From NCBI RefSeq assembly GCF_000189635.1, contig NW_002476424.1, forward strand, positions 1 to 64,000: 64,000 bases of DNA, in the 5' to 3' direction. Under the pieces are notes generated by a model that had not been told where the DNA came from, made no database searches, and worked only from the letters and a program-made list of their open reading frames with translations. Source of the DNA: Tetrahymena thermophila SB210 (taxonomy: Eukaryota; Ciliophora; Oligohymenophorea; Hymenostomatida; Tetrahymenidae). This document shows, piece after piece, positions 1 through 11,746 of the stretch (its first letter is position 1; each line of letters starts with the position of its first letter). The translations under genes and the position numbers were made by a program.

Positions 1-624
1 TCCTATTCTCTAAAACTGAAAATTTATTTTCAATTATTATATAAATTAAGCATTCTGTTAAATCCTGATAAATATAAATTTAAAAAAAAAAATGTAAATT
101 TTATGTAAAATTTTAAAGCGCAATTCTAATAGTTATTAAAAAGCTCTTCATTCTCACTTTTAAAATACATAGAATCAGTTCAGAATTAAGATATTCATTT
201 TATTCATTAAATTTTATTTTATTCTATGTTAGATTATTTAACTTTAAAAAAACAAATATTCATCGATTTTTTAAATTCGTTGAAAATTAATGCTGTAGAC
301 TTTGTAAGATATTCCAAATAATTAAAAAGATATGTTTCAATGTTATTTTTTCAAAAAAAATTATTGGGCCTTTTAAATTGATAAATTCTGATGAAATCTT
401 TAATTTATTTTTATTGATCAAAATAATCCAATTAAAAAGATATGTTTAACATAAATTGAAAAGGCTATAAATCAAAACTCAATAATTAATCTATTTGCAG
501 TCTATTTTAATTAATTTCTAAATTAATAAACTCTTAGCCATTTTAAAAAGTAATCGATAAAGCAAGTTTATGATATTTTAATAATAATAACAAACAACAT
601 AAAATATTAAAAAAAATAAAAAAT
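1..624. other. AT-rich upstream region, no gene seen
   Basis: No coding stretch with a balanced residue composition was found on either strand. The last ~100 bases before the first protease gene are A-rich, as expected for a ciliate promoter and 5' leader. Confidence 0.6.
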
Positions 625-1848
625 ATGAGAAATATCATTTTCTTAACTTTATCAGCTTTGTGTTTAAGTGCAGTTGTTGCTTAAGATTCAAATCAAGAAA
701 TATTAATATCTAGAGGGCTAGTTAATTATACTGATGCAGATCTTCTAAGTATTTACTAATCTTATGGATACGAGCCTGATCCAAGTAGCGAAAGGTTTTA
801 GCTTTTTAAAAGTAGATTAGCTAAGATAATTGAACATAACTCTAATCCTGATAAAAAATACAGTTAAAAAATCAACAAACTTACTTTCTAGACTGGTTCA
901 GAACTAAAGAAGTTTAGAGCTTCATAAAATTGCTCAGCTACTGCTTAAGCAAACACCCGTTCATTCAGAAAATATGACTTGAGTTAACTCCCTTAATATG
1001 TTGATTGGAGAGAGAAAGGAGTTGTAACTTAGGTTAAGAATTAAGGTGAAGGTAAAACTAATTTTAATATATTTTTATATTATAAATGTATTAATATTTA
1101 TGTAATAATATTAGATTGTGGTTCATGCTGGGCATTTGCAGCTGTTGCAGCTCTTGAATCTCATTATGCTTTAAAAACTGGTAAAAAGCCAATTTAATTT
1201 TCTGAGTAGCAACTTGTTGATTGTGCTAGAAAATTTGATACCCAAGGTTGTGATGGTGGATTACCTTCCAAAGGTTTTGAATATTTAGCTTATGCTGGAG
1301 GAATTTAAAGTAATTTACTTTAATTTAATTTAGGAATTATTTATTTAATTTAAGATATTAATAATTTTATATATTTTTTATATAAATATTTTATTATATT
1401 AGCTGAAGCTGATTATCCTTATGAAGGAAAGGATAAAAAATGCAGATTTAATAGCTCAAAGGCTGTAGCTTAGGTCGAAAAATCCTTTAATATAACATTT
1501 TAAGATGAGAATGAATTGATTTATCATTTAGCTAACTATGGTCCAGTTGCAATAGCTTATGAAGTTAATGATGATTTTGATAACTATAAAGATGGTGTAT
1601 TTACAAGTTCTAATTGCTCTACTGATCCAGAAGATGTTAATCATGCAGTTCTTGCAGTTGGCTACAATATGACAGGTAAGTACTTCATAGTTAAAAATAG
1701 CTGGGGTAAAGATTGGGGAATGAATGGTTACTTCTATATCGAACTTGGATCAAATATGTGTGGATTAGCAGATTGTGCAAGCTATCCTATTATTGATGAA
1801 GACGATGATGATAATGATGATGATGATGAAGCCGACAAACATGATTGA
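625..1848 (+). CDS. Papain-family (C1A, cathepsin L-like) cysteine protease with acidic tail
   Basis: Secreted or lysosomal endopeptidase of the papain family, 355 residues. Exons are 625-1051, 1115-1309 and 1403-1848. The first ATG is followed by a signal peptide (about residues 1-19, ending VVA). An I29-type inhibitory propeptide follows, with the pattern [13 protein letters not shown]. The mature enzyme starts near YVDWREKG. The catalytic Cys is in CGSCWAF, His in [10 protein letters not shown] and Asn in NSWGKDWG; the oxyanion-hole Gln precedes the Cys (TQVKNQGE). The GCDGG motif of the family is present. Many Gln codons are TAA or TAG and the stop is TGA at 1846. The C-terminus is an Asp/Glu-rich tail of about 20 residues not typical of cathepsin L. 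The downstream gene is a close paralog. Family and activity are clear; substrate and compartment are inferred. Confidence 0.95.
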
Positions 1849-3829
1849 AGGATGATTTTGAAGAAAATATAATTAATAAGCCAAAAATTTACTTAAACAA
1901 ATAAAAAATAAAAATATAATTAATTGATGAATAAATAAATATGTTTTTATATTTATGAAAACTTGTATGGCTTTTAAATTTTTTGATTAATCTTTAAATT
2001 TATTTTATCATGCTAATTCAGACAAAATTTCTATTTAATAAATTTTAGATGTTTAATATCAAATTAAATTTTATAGTTTTTTTTAATTAATACCCACCTG
2101 CCCTTTTCAAATTTTTTCAATAAATCTTGCTATATTCTCACCTACATAAATATTAACCATTAATACATATTATAAATGTTTAATTAATGATTTTTTATAA
2201 AAAAAAAATTAAATCTAGATACTAATTACACTCCAACTTCATCTCAAATGACTGATTTTACTTCAGCAGCAAATAAATTAATACCCACATGTAGTAATTA
2301 TCATTTAGTAAATCCTACATCAAAAACAAGCTAGCTTAAATTCTAATTATTAAATTAACATAAGTTAAATTATCGATGATTTAATATATCAAATAGATTA
2401 ATAACCGATATTTATTTATAATTTTCAACATTTTAAAAATAGGAATAATTGATTTACAAAATATAATCCCATAAAAATGACTTAAAATTTAATTGTTCAC
2501 CCAAAAATCAAGAGAGACAAAAAGGCTGAAAATTAATAATAGATATTTTAAAAGTACTTCAGATAAAAGAAAATTGAATGTAAAATATAAATTATATATA
2601 AATGAGGATGGGTTGATTTTAATTATTACAAAAAGTCAAATTTTTTTATATTTTATGTAAATAAATATGAAGGAGAAAGAAAGATTTCATTTCTGATGAA
2701 AATACTTCAAAAAATAAGAAAACCTTAATTTTCATCATTTTTACATTTTAAAAATCACTTAATATAAATTTTATATGAATTATAAGCATTCACCCATCTA
2801 TACCCATCTATGGTGAGTTGAATGAAGTTTTGAAAATAGTGGAAGATATATAAGGGTTAAAAATATTTGTTTTGGTTTTAATTTCCCAAAATAAAAGAAA
2901 TTATGTGATAACATAAATAGGTGCAAATATATAAAAATAAAAAAATTATGTTTAATTAACTAACTTTCATAAATTTTAGATTTTAAAATTAAATACTTCA
3001 GGAAAAAGTGTAAAATTATATTAACTATTTTTATTAAAAAATTTATATAATTAAATAATAGAAAATTATGTAATAAAAAAAGTATGATAGAATTTAATTA
3101 TATATTATTAATAAATGTTTTAAATTTTTATTTGTTTGCAAAATGAATGACTAGAAATAAAATTAAATAATGCTTGAAAATAAATACATATTTCAAATAA
3201 TATAATTAGATTTAAAGTAGTTTTAAATAATAAAATACTCACTTTATTTATAAATTTAAATAATTTTAGTAAATTATTAACAAAATCTTTTTAATGTAAA
3301 TTTAGTAACACTTTTTTTCTAAATATAATGAAGTAGAATAGTTTTTATTCATAAATTTTAATGATTATAATTAATCATTTAAAGTCTATTAAATTTGTAA
3401 ATACTATCATTTATCAGATTTGTAGACCTAAAAAGTTATAAAATTAAACAATAAAAGAATTTTCAAATACTTTTATTAAATTATTAAATGAAATTTTCCT
3501 TTTTCACAAAAAATAAGTCTTTATAATTGAATCTGATGTTTTCTATTTGTTAATCAAAAAATTGATTAAATTTTGTCAATTTATGTATACTTTTTTGTTT
3601 TTTTCTATTCTAATAATTAAAAGCGAGTAAATATATAATCTCTACCACAAAAATGATGAGCTTATAAGATTTGTATATTTCATTACAAGATCTATTTTAT
3701 AAAAGATTATATTAAGTTTTGCATGAAACACTTTAAATTTCCCAATTTTTCTTGAAGGCAATTATAAAATAAAATAAATTTGGATATTTAATTTAATTGA
3801 TAATTAGAAAATCTAAAGAAATTAAATAA
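1849..3829. other. Intergenic AT-rich region between the two proteases
   Basis: About 2 kb without a supportable gene. It holds two copies of a short motif, aattaatacccac, at ~2087 and ~2277. An imperfect inverted repeat begins CATTCACCC and ends GGTGAGTTGAATG at about 2789-2826. I saw no third protease copy or relic. Confidence 0.5.
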
Positions 3830-5336
3830 ATGAGGAAATTCATAGCTGTGATTCTTTTAGCTCTGTCTATTGCTGGCTCTTTTGCTTAAGATTTAGACTA
3901 CAAATAGTAGTACTATGAGAGCTTACTAAATGCTACGGACTCTGAACTCTTGAAATTATTTGGGTCATACGGATTCTACCCTAACTAAAACAGTGAGAGA
4001 TTTTAGCTATTTAAAAAAAGGGTAGCTAAAATTGCTGAACATAATTTGAATCCTAATAAGAAATACACTCAAAAAATCAGTAAATTTACATTCTACACAA
4101 ACGAAGAAATATCTAAGTTGAAGGGTTCTCAAAATTGCTCTGCTACAGCAAAAGAAAATACTCGTATCCTTTAAACTTATGATCTTAGTGAAATTCCTGA
4201 TTACGTTGACTGGAGAGAGAAAGGTATCGTTTCTTCTGTTAAAGACTAAGATGCTGTTGGAGGTAAATTAATTATAAATAATATAATAATATTTTGTGAA
4301 TTAAAACTTGATATAATTTCTTTAATAGTTTAAAAATTAACTTAAAATTTATATATAATTTAGATGACTGTGGTTCCTGCTGGACATTTTCTGCAACTGG
4401 AGCTATAGAATCTCACTTAGCTTTAAAAACTGGAAAAGCACCTTTTAATCTTTCATAGTAATAATTAGTTGACTGTGCAGGAAAATTTGATAATCAAGGA
4501 TGTGATGGTGGTTTACCTTCAAGAGCATTCGAATATATTGCTTATGCAGGTGGTATTGAAAGTAAGATTTTTATATAGATTTGCTCTAAAAAAATATATT
4601 TTATTATTCTATTTCAATAAATTTTGAATAATTTTTAAATTAATAATCTTAACTAACTTAAAAATTACTTAATAAAGGTAGTCGCGATTATCCTTATAAA
4701 GGAAAAGACGGTAAATGCAAATTCAAACCTTAAAAAGTTGTAGCAAAAGTATAAAGCTCTTTCAACATTACTTTCTAAGATGAAAACGAGTTGATTTATC
4801 ATTTAGCAAAGAATGGACCAGTTTCTATTGCCTATCAAGTCACTGATGATTTCGAAAATTATGAAGGAGGAATCTATTCTAATCCTGAATGTTCTACTGA
4901 CCCTCAAGAAGTTAACCATGCTGTATTAGCTGTAGGATATAATTTGACTGGTCGCTACTACATCGTCAAGAATAGTTGGGGTAAAGATTGGGGCATGGAT
5001 GGTTATTTCTACATAGAGCTTGGCTCAAATATGTGTGGTTTAGCTGATTGTGCTAGTTATCCTATCCTTGGTGATCAAATCATTGACTCTTAAGAAGAAG
5101 CTGATATTGATGATGAAGTTGATGATGAAGCTGATAGCGATGATGAAGATGACGAAGATGATGATGAAGATAGTGAAGATGATGATGAAGATAGTGAAGA
5201 TGATGATGAAGATAGTGAAGATGATGATGAAGATAGTGAAGAAGAAGATGATGATAGTGAGTCAGATAATGAAGACAGAATAAGAATTAACAATCATCAA
5301 TAGAATTTCATCAATAAGATGAATCATTAGATATGA
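3830..5336 (+). CDS. Papain-family cysteine protease paralog with long acidic repeat tail
   Basis: Second tandem cathepsin L-like protease, 429 residues. Exons are 3830-4262, 4364-4561 and 4678-5336; the two introns interrupt the same protein positions as in the upstream gene, which shows duplication. It has a signal peptide (MRKFIAV.. to SFA), an I29 propeptide ([13 protein letters not shown]), catalytic Cys in CGSCWTF, His in [10 protein letters not shown] and Asn in NSWGKDWG. After the catalytic domain the frame runs on through TAA (Gln) at 5091 into a ~80-residue tail. That tail is almost all Asp, Glu and Ser, with four exact copies of a seven-residue unit DDDEDSE, and ends at TGA 5334. 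A standard-code reading would stop at 5091 and miss the tail. The tail could bind calcium or alter sorting; that is inference. Confidence 0.95.
5157..5240 (+). repeat. Four exact 21-bp tandem repeats encoding DDDEDSE
   Basis: The unit GAT GAT GAT GAA GAT AGT GAA occurs four times without a mismatch in the coding frame of the second protease. Perfect identity implies recent slippage or expansion. The antisense strand shows a matching Ser-rich open frame, which is only a shadow. Confidence 0.95.
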
Positions 5337-5796
5337 ATTAAAATAAATCTAAGATATTGATTTTAAAGTTATATATAAAATTTATATTAAATTGTTTTTT
5401 TTAAAAGTAAAAAATATTTTCAAGAAAAAAAAATCTTTAATATCTTTTTTTAATCATAACTCTACTAAATATAGTTGTTATTATTTTTAATTATGTATTT
5501 TTTAATTTCTAAATTAATAATTTTTACTTATTTTATAAGTTTTTGTTTTCAACAAATCTGCTTTTTGCTTATAAAAAATAAAGCAACTCATATTAATGAT
5601 TTATTTTTTATTTTTCTAATTATCAACTTTTATTTTGCATAATTTAAAATTAATTAAACACAAAAAAATTACAAATGTTTTTTAATTTGAAATAATTTTT
5701 TTAAACTTCTTTTGAAGTATCTTTAAATTGGTAATGATTATTAAATCTTCTGAATATTTTAACAATATAAAATAGGGAAAAAATCATAAAATAAAA
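5337..5796. other. Intergenic between convergent genes
   Basis: A 460-bp AT-rich spacer between the ends of the second protease (+) and the Nup85-like gene (-). It must hold both 3' ends; no gene or RNA was recognised. Confidence 0.6.
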
Positions 5797-8700
5797 TCAA
5801 ATAAATTTATATAAATCAACAAAGAATATTTTTTAGATATTTAATAGATAATAAATAAATTAAGGATTTATAGAAGTATTATAAATAATCATAATGTATA
5901 GCTGTTCATAACTATTGAAATAAAGTGCTACATTTCCTGATTTAGCTATTTATAAACTTATAAAATAATTTAAATAAAATGATAATTTATTGTAAATTTT
6001 ACTTTGAATATTTTAGATATCATTTAACAACTCATATTCCATAATGTTTTCTTTGATTTCCCTCATTAATTACTAAGTTCTGAGCACTAAAATATTATAA
6101 ATTTATTATGACAACTTTATCTGGGATGCTTTTAATACTGTTTCTATTAATCTAAGACCTATGACAAGCTCTTTTGATAAACAGTTTTACAATTTTATCA
6201 GGTTGTATATGTCTTACTCAATTGATCCTAATAAGTTTTTATCTTAAAAGTTATTATCCCTATTTAACTTACTAATAGCATCTGCAAGTTTTTCATAAGA
6301 GTACAAAAAATTTAGGTGCTTTCTTATAACTTAAGTATGAATGTAATACTTATTGATAATACAAGATTTTTTTTCCAAGCAATCTACAATAGACTTTAAA
6401 TCAACATCACATCTCTAAAATAATAAATTTACAATAAGCTCTCTCAAATATTTATAATTCTCTTCAATTTTTTTTAATTGAGAGCCTGTTAATACTTTTT
6501 AGAAATCTTCATTTTATGGAGGACATTCTTCAATTTAGAAATCAGCTAATTAAATATAAAATTCAAGAGCTTTATCGTATTAATTTTATTGCAATAAGCT
6601 CATAGCTTTAGCAGATATTTAGCTTTTAACACTTTCATTTAGTATAGGATCTTTTTCTTTTTACACATCTTAGACTATTTAAGCAAAGTTACTCACAGTG
6701 TTGCTTTTAGAGACCAACAAATCTTCAAATATTTAGCTGTGATTCAGTTTCTTATCTATAATATCAACTCTCTGTACAAAATTGTTGATGTAAATGCTCA
6801 TTAATTGATAGTCAAAAATATCATTTTAAAGATATTATAAAAACTTAAACTAAATTTCTTCCCTAAAATTCTATTTATATTCAAAATTATTAATTTATTA
6901 TTTTTTAAAATATATTTTAAATATTTTGTAAAATTAAAAAAATAAAAAAGATTTTAAGAAGAAATTTTATTTCTATTTATTAAATGTGCTTGATTTTGAT
7001 AAAAGGTATTCCTTTTTTTATATTTTGAAGATTAGTTTTATTAAATTTAAAGTGATAAATAATAATAGATTTATCTTTATTGAAACAAATAAATGCTATT
7101 CTTTCAAATTATAATTATTTTTTGCATTGAGATATTTAGTTTATTGAAAAATTAAGAAGAAGTAAAGCAGATTAAGATTAAATATTTTACTCTCTATAGT
7201 TAATCGTATGTGGGAGTATAGTCATCAAAAGTGAATTCAGCAACTTGTAAGATATCTATCAAATGGAAAAAATAGAAAGGATGAAGAATGCCCTAAGCTT
7301 TCTGAATACTAGCATAGCAGTCTAATTGAGTAATCAAATAGAAAAACATTTGTTAAACGTGATCCCCGCTCTTTTCAATTTGATGCTAATAGCTAAAATT
7401 AATATTTAATGATATTTTTATTCATCAAATTAATATTTAATAATATTTTTCTGAATGAAATAAATATTTTACCATTCATGAATTTAAGTTTTGAGCTAGT
7501 CTATTGTGAATATAGGGTTAGCAAAAAGTATATAAAAAATAACAAAAGTCATCCAATCTTATTAGCAGAAGGTGTGTATAAACTGAATGTTGCCACTAAG
7601 CACTTGCAAAAAGAAATAAAGTTCACTCTAAGGATTAACATTTTTACTTATTTCTTATCTAATTATTATTAAAATTAATTTAAAAATCATTTATTTTAAT
7701 ATAATTTTTACATTCTTTATTTAAACTCTTCATGTCTTCTAATAAATTCTTGCTTTGGGATAAGTCTAGCATCTTGGCCTTTAAAAAAATATTTCTTCAT
7801 TTTTAAAGCATCCTTTTTTATATTAAAAGGTTTATTTAGATATTTCAAAAATATATTCACTAAAACTATTACAATTATGTTGAGTATTATCCTTTTTTCG
7901 TATCCTTTTTAGTCTTCTAACAGGCAAATAACTTGGCTTATATTCAGATTTTTTAAGAAATGATAAATTTAGCTCCAAACATCAAACGTAAGGATTTCTT
8001 GATTTATTGTTGGATTAGTTGAGTCTTGGTATAAATTAAGTAATCTAACAATCATTTCTGATTTTGAAAAATCTATTTTCTTGAGCTTTGATCTTTGCTT
8101 TTCTATCTTTAGATTCTTAATAAAGTCATAGTATATTAAGCTTATCTATTATATTAAAAGAATTCTTAGTAAGCAAATCAATCAATTACATATATTTACT
8201 ATTGTATAATTCAAGTGTTACTAAGTCCATTAATTTTAGATGCCTATTTATAAGTATCTTTTAAATGTGTCTATGTATTAATCTAATGCTTATACAGAAA
8301 TATCTTGATACTGTTCCATAAATTCTTTTTCACTTGCATACTTGCTATTATTTATTTATTTATATTCAAGAAAAGATTATAGCAAGAATAAGATATTTTT
8401 AAATACGTTTGTTAGTTTGTTGAAATCATTTTTATTTCTTCTGATTTTACTTTAATGAAATTCTCATCTATTTTTTATCTTTGATTGTGGAAATTTTAGA
8501 ATATTTCGCTGAAATCTTTGACCATCTGTTAAGTAATATTAAATCTTTATGAAACAATAATAAAAAGAAGCTTCAAATAAAAAACAAATTTTAAACTAAA
8601 GTTTATTAAAAAGATAATAACTAAATACATCTCTAAATGATGGTGGAATAATATCTGAGAAATATAAATTAACTGCCTATCCCTTTTTACTTTTTGTACT

Positions 8701-8826
8701 ATTGAAACTATTATTTTGGTCATAAACAAATAATTCATTATCTACTCCCCAGCAAAATAGCACAGGATTCTAATTATTTTAGATAGAATTTTTATTAACA
8801 AATAAGTTATTGTTTTCAGGTATCAT
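5797..8826 (-). CDS. NUP85: Nup85-like nucleoporin (Y-complex scaffold)
   Basis: Seven exons in transcription order: 8826-8629, 8525-8407, 8344-8200, 8145-7712, 7658-7473, 7392-7191, 6870-5797, giving 785 residues with no in-frame TGA. I recognise the family by pattern. An N-terminal short segment (VLFCWGVDNELFVYD) resembles the beta-blade that Nup85 inserts into Seh1. A long all-helical body follows, with a W..FV..LLF.NP-like helix (DWMTFVIFYILFANP) and the hallmark stretch ILHPFYFFHLIDILQ, which matches WWFVAHLTDLL of animal Nup85. Usual family length is 650-750 residues, so the size fits. Its role would be structural, in the Nup107-160 ring of the nuclear pore. The last intron (6871-7190, 320 nt) is long for this window and its 3' site is the least certain. 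TGA stop is at 5797-5799. The assignment rests on remembered motifs, not a search. Confidence 0.65.
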
Positions 8827-9358
8827 ATGAGCCTAGCTATATACTATATAATGCTATTAGGATTATACTTAAAGCGTAAATTATTTTATTTTATATTATT
8901 TAGAAATAAAGCTAAATAAACCTTTTATTATTAGAATCTTTTCAAATTAATATTTAAACTTAAAATTAGTCACAAAAAAAAAAAAAGATTAAAATTTAAT
9001 TAAAATTGCTTTTAAGACACTAAGCTATAAATAAAATATTAGCTAGCTACATCAATTTTATTTCATACTATTTGTAAATTAGAATTAAAATATTAGTTAG
9101 ATTGAAGCTACAAATTAAAAGATTTTAAATTTTAATTTGACTAATTATAAAAATATTTTTTTATTCAATCTATATTAATACTTTAATTAAATTGAGTAGT
9201 TAGTTTAAATTGCATTTTATTATCAAAAATAAAGATTGAGCCTTAATAAACAGAGATAAATTATCAAATAATGAATACATTTATTTATAGTTATTAATAT
9301 ATAATACAATTTTTAATTTGATATTTATTACTAATCACTTTATTTTATTGAAATTAAT
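8827..9358. other. Intergenic AT-rich spacer
   Basis: About 530 bp between two genes on the minus strand. It contains the Nup85-like promoter side and the 3' end of NOG2. No further gene was seen. Confidence 0.6.
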
Positions 9359-11746
9359 TCATTCATCTTTCATTTCTTCGCTTTAATCATCATCATCACC
9401 ATCTTCTTCTTCTCCTTCGATTTCTTCTTCTTCATCATCATCATCCTCTTCTCCATTTTCGGCTTCTATATCATCATCATTAGCTTCTTTTATATCTTTA
9501 TTTATATCATTAGCTAATCTTTCCTTATATTATTCATTAGTTTCTTAAATAACTTTAACTTCTATTTCCTTATTAACTTCTTCTATGGCTTATGCGTCTA
9601 TATTTTCTTCTCCGATTTTAGATGCTTCAATTTTATTTTTATTCATTTCCTCATCAGGTTTATAATCAGGAGGGAAGTTGAAGTAAGGAATTACACCTCT
9701 TTACCAATCCATAATAACAATTTTTGCAACTGTTATAATATCAGGTTCACCACCCTATTTTAATAAGTAAAATTTAAATATCTTAATAAATAAACCTTAA
9801 AATATTTAAAATCTAAATTTGATTGCATTTTGAAAAAAAAATTTTACTAAAATTTTAATTTGGATATTAATTTAAAATAAATAAAATAGGATAAAGTAAT
9901 ATATGTAAAGTAATTGAAGTATATATTTTAATTAATTAATTAATAAACTATAAAAATTTACCTTTTTAAGTTTACCCTTTTTGACTGCTAATTTTTCTAA
10001 GAAATCTTAGTCATCTTCCCATTCATTTACACCATAAGTTTTTTTAATGTGGATAGGATTTGTTTTTTAAAGAATAACATGGATATAGAAAGTAGGATCA
10101 TCAATTTTTTCAGCACGAATACAACCCTTAAGTACGACTTCTGTATCATCACGACCATCGTGATAGTAAACAACACCAGGACAATCGATAAGATAAATTC
10201 TTTTAGTTAAAGTGATATATTACCAAACACGAGTTTCACCAGGAATGGGAGCACTTTTACAGACCTTCTTTTGCTTCAATGAGTTAATAATTGAAGACTT
10301 ACCAACATTAGGATAACCAATAAAACCAACAGAAATGTGTTTCTTATCTTTGTGGATGTTATCATATTATCTCAACAAGTTAATAAGAGAACCTTTACCA
10401 AAAGGATTATTCAAAGAAGCATGATATGCAATAGTGGGGAATTCCTTATTCAAATATCTTAACCATTTTGTCTATTATAAAAATAACAAAAATTAGTAAA
10501 ATTTTAAAAATTAATTATTTAAGTTGCTATTTAAAAATAATATTTTGTATGTTTTTTTATTTTTTTCAATAGCTCAATTTGCTTAAAATTTAATTATTTA
10601 CTGTCAACCAAGTAGGAATCAAATCACACTTATTCATAACAAAAACTAAATGCTTATATGGGCAGTTCTTCTTAATGTGTTCTTCTACGTGCTTTGAACG
10701 AGTACCCATAGGATTTCTGGCATCCAAAATTTAAACTATAACATCAGAGGCATCAAGTACTTTATATAATTCTTCCCAAATTCTTCTAGATTGACCAGCT
10801 TCCATACGTCTATCTCTGCATTCGTTCTTAAAGTCTAGCATCTATTTAAAAGGAGGACATTAACTTATTTTGCTTAATTAAATTTATTTTATTTTACTTA
10901 GTGCTTAGTTAAATCTTAATCCTTCTTAGGATCATATTTTTGATCATTTTCCTCTACTTATTATATTAAATCTTCATATGAGTAAGATGTTGATTTAACT
11001 CTCTTTCTACTGGCCTTAGGTCCAAAAGTTTCCTATTTATAACAAAATATCATTCATTTAACACTTTTACTTGATAAAATTATATTCTAGTAATCTTTAA
11101 AAAGGGAAGTTAGTTGATAGAACAATTTCATCTCCCTTATAAGAATAAAAGCTTAATAAAAAATCTTTAAAACTTTACTTCATATTTTTCAATATCTAAG
11201 ATGTTCATTTTAGTTTCGTTATTGGCATCTGTAAGAAGAGAAATGGGGAGTTTTTTAGATTTGACTAAAACATGACGGGGATCATTAGATTTTTATTACA
11301 TTTCAACTCTAAATCTTTCTAAACTCTTTTAATCGATAGTTCTAACAGGACCGAACCACTTTCTATCAGGTTCAATTCTAGAGGGACCTGAAGGCTATTT
11401 TCTCATAGCTTCACTATTTAAAAATAATAAGAAAATGGATTTAAAAACGATAGCTAAAGCAAAGAAATCATAAAAAGAATAGAGATCATATTTAGAATAT
11501 CTATTAAAAATATTTTAACTAAATTAAAATATAAATTAATTACTAATCAGGCTTGTCCTTGTACATATTCAAACGCTTAATAGCATTTTTAGTACGGACG
11601 TGAGTCCATTTACCTTCACCCATTCCTGGTAACTTTCTATTAGGATTATCTGAGTTATTAGACTTAGATGGCTTCTTTTAGTTAGATTGCCACTTCTTTT
11701 ACATTTTTTCAGCGTGCTTGACACTCTTTGAAACTTTTTTAACCAT
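9359..11746 (-). CDS. NOG2: Nucleolar GTP-binding protein 2 (NOG2/GNL2), 60S ribosome assembly GTPase
   Basis: Circularly permuted GTPase that acts in the nucleolus and nucleus on pre-60S ribosomes. Exons in transcription order are 11746-11544, 11413-11179, 11032-10898, 10841-10602, 10471-9962 and 9754-9359; 572 residues. The N-terminal NGP1NT region is evident ([18 protein letters not shown], then [27 protein letters not shown] and [14 protein letters not shown]). The GTPase motifs come in permuted order: [10 protein letters not shown]4 NKCD, then G1 [10 protein letters not shown]2-like IPGETRVWQ and G3 DCPGVV. The C-terminus carries the family segment [14 protein letters not shown], followed by a tail of about 100 residues rich in Glu and Asp. 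The ATG at 11746 gives the conserved MVKK start. Intron phases all agree. Identification is firm. Confidence 0.96.

Noticed and set aside
5090-5293. Antisense Ser-rich frame and a Met/Lys-rich +1 frame over the acidic repeat
   Set aside because: Both are shadows of the GAT/GAA/AGT repeat in the protease tail.
8464-8466. In-frame TGA in the Nup85-like gene, possibly readthrough or selenocysteine
   Set aside because: It disappears when two canonical introns (8526-8628 and 8345-8406) are applied, which also give better protein sequence.
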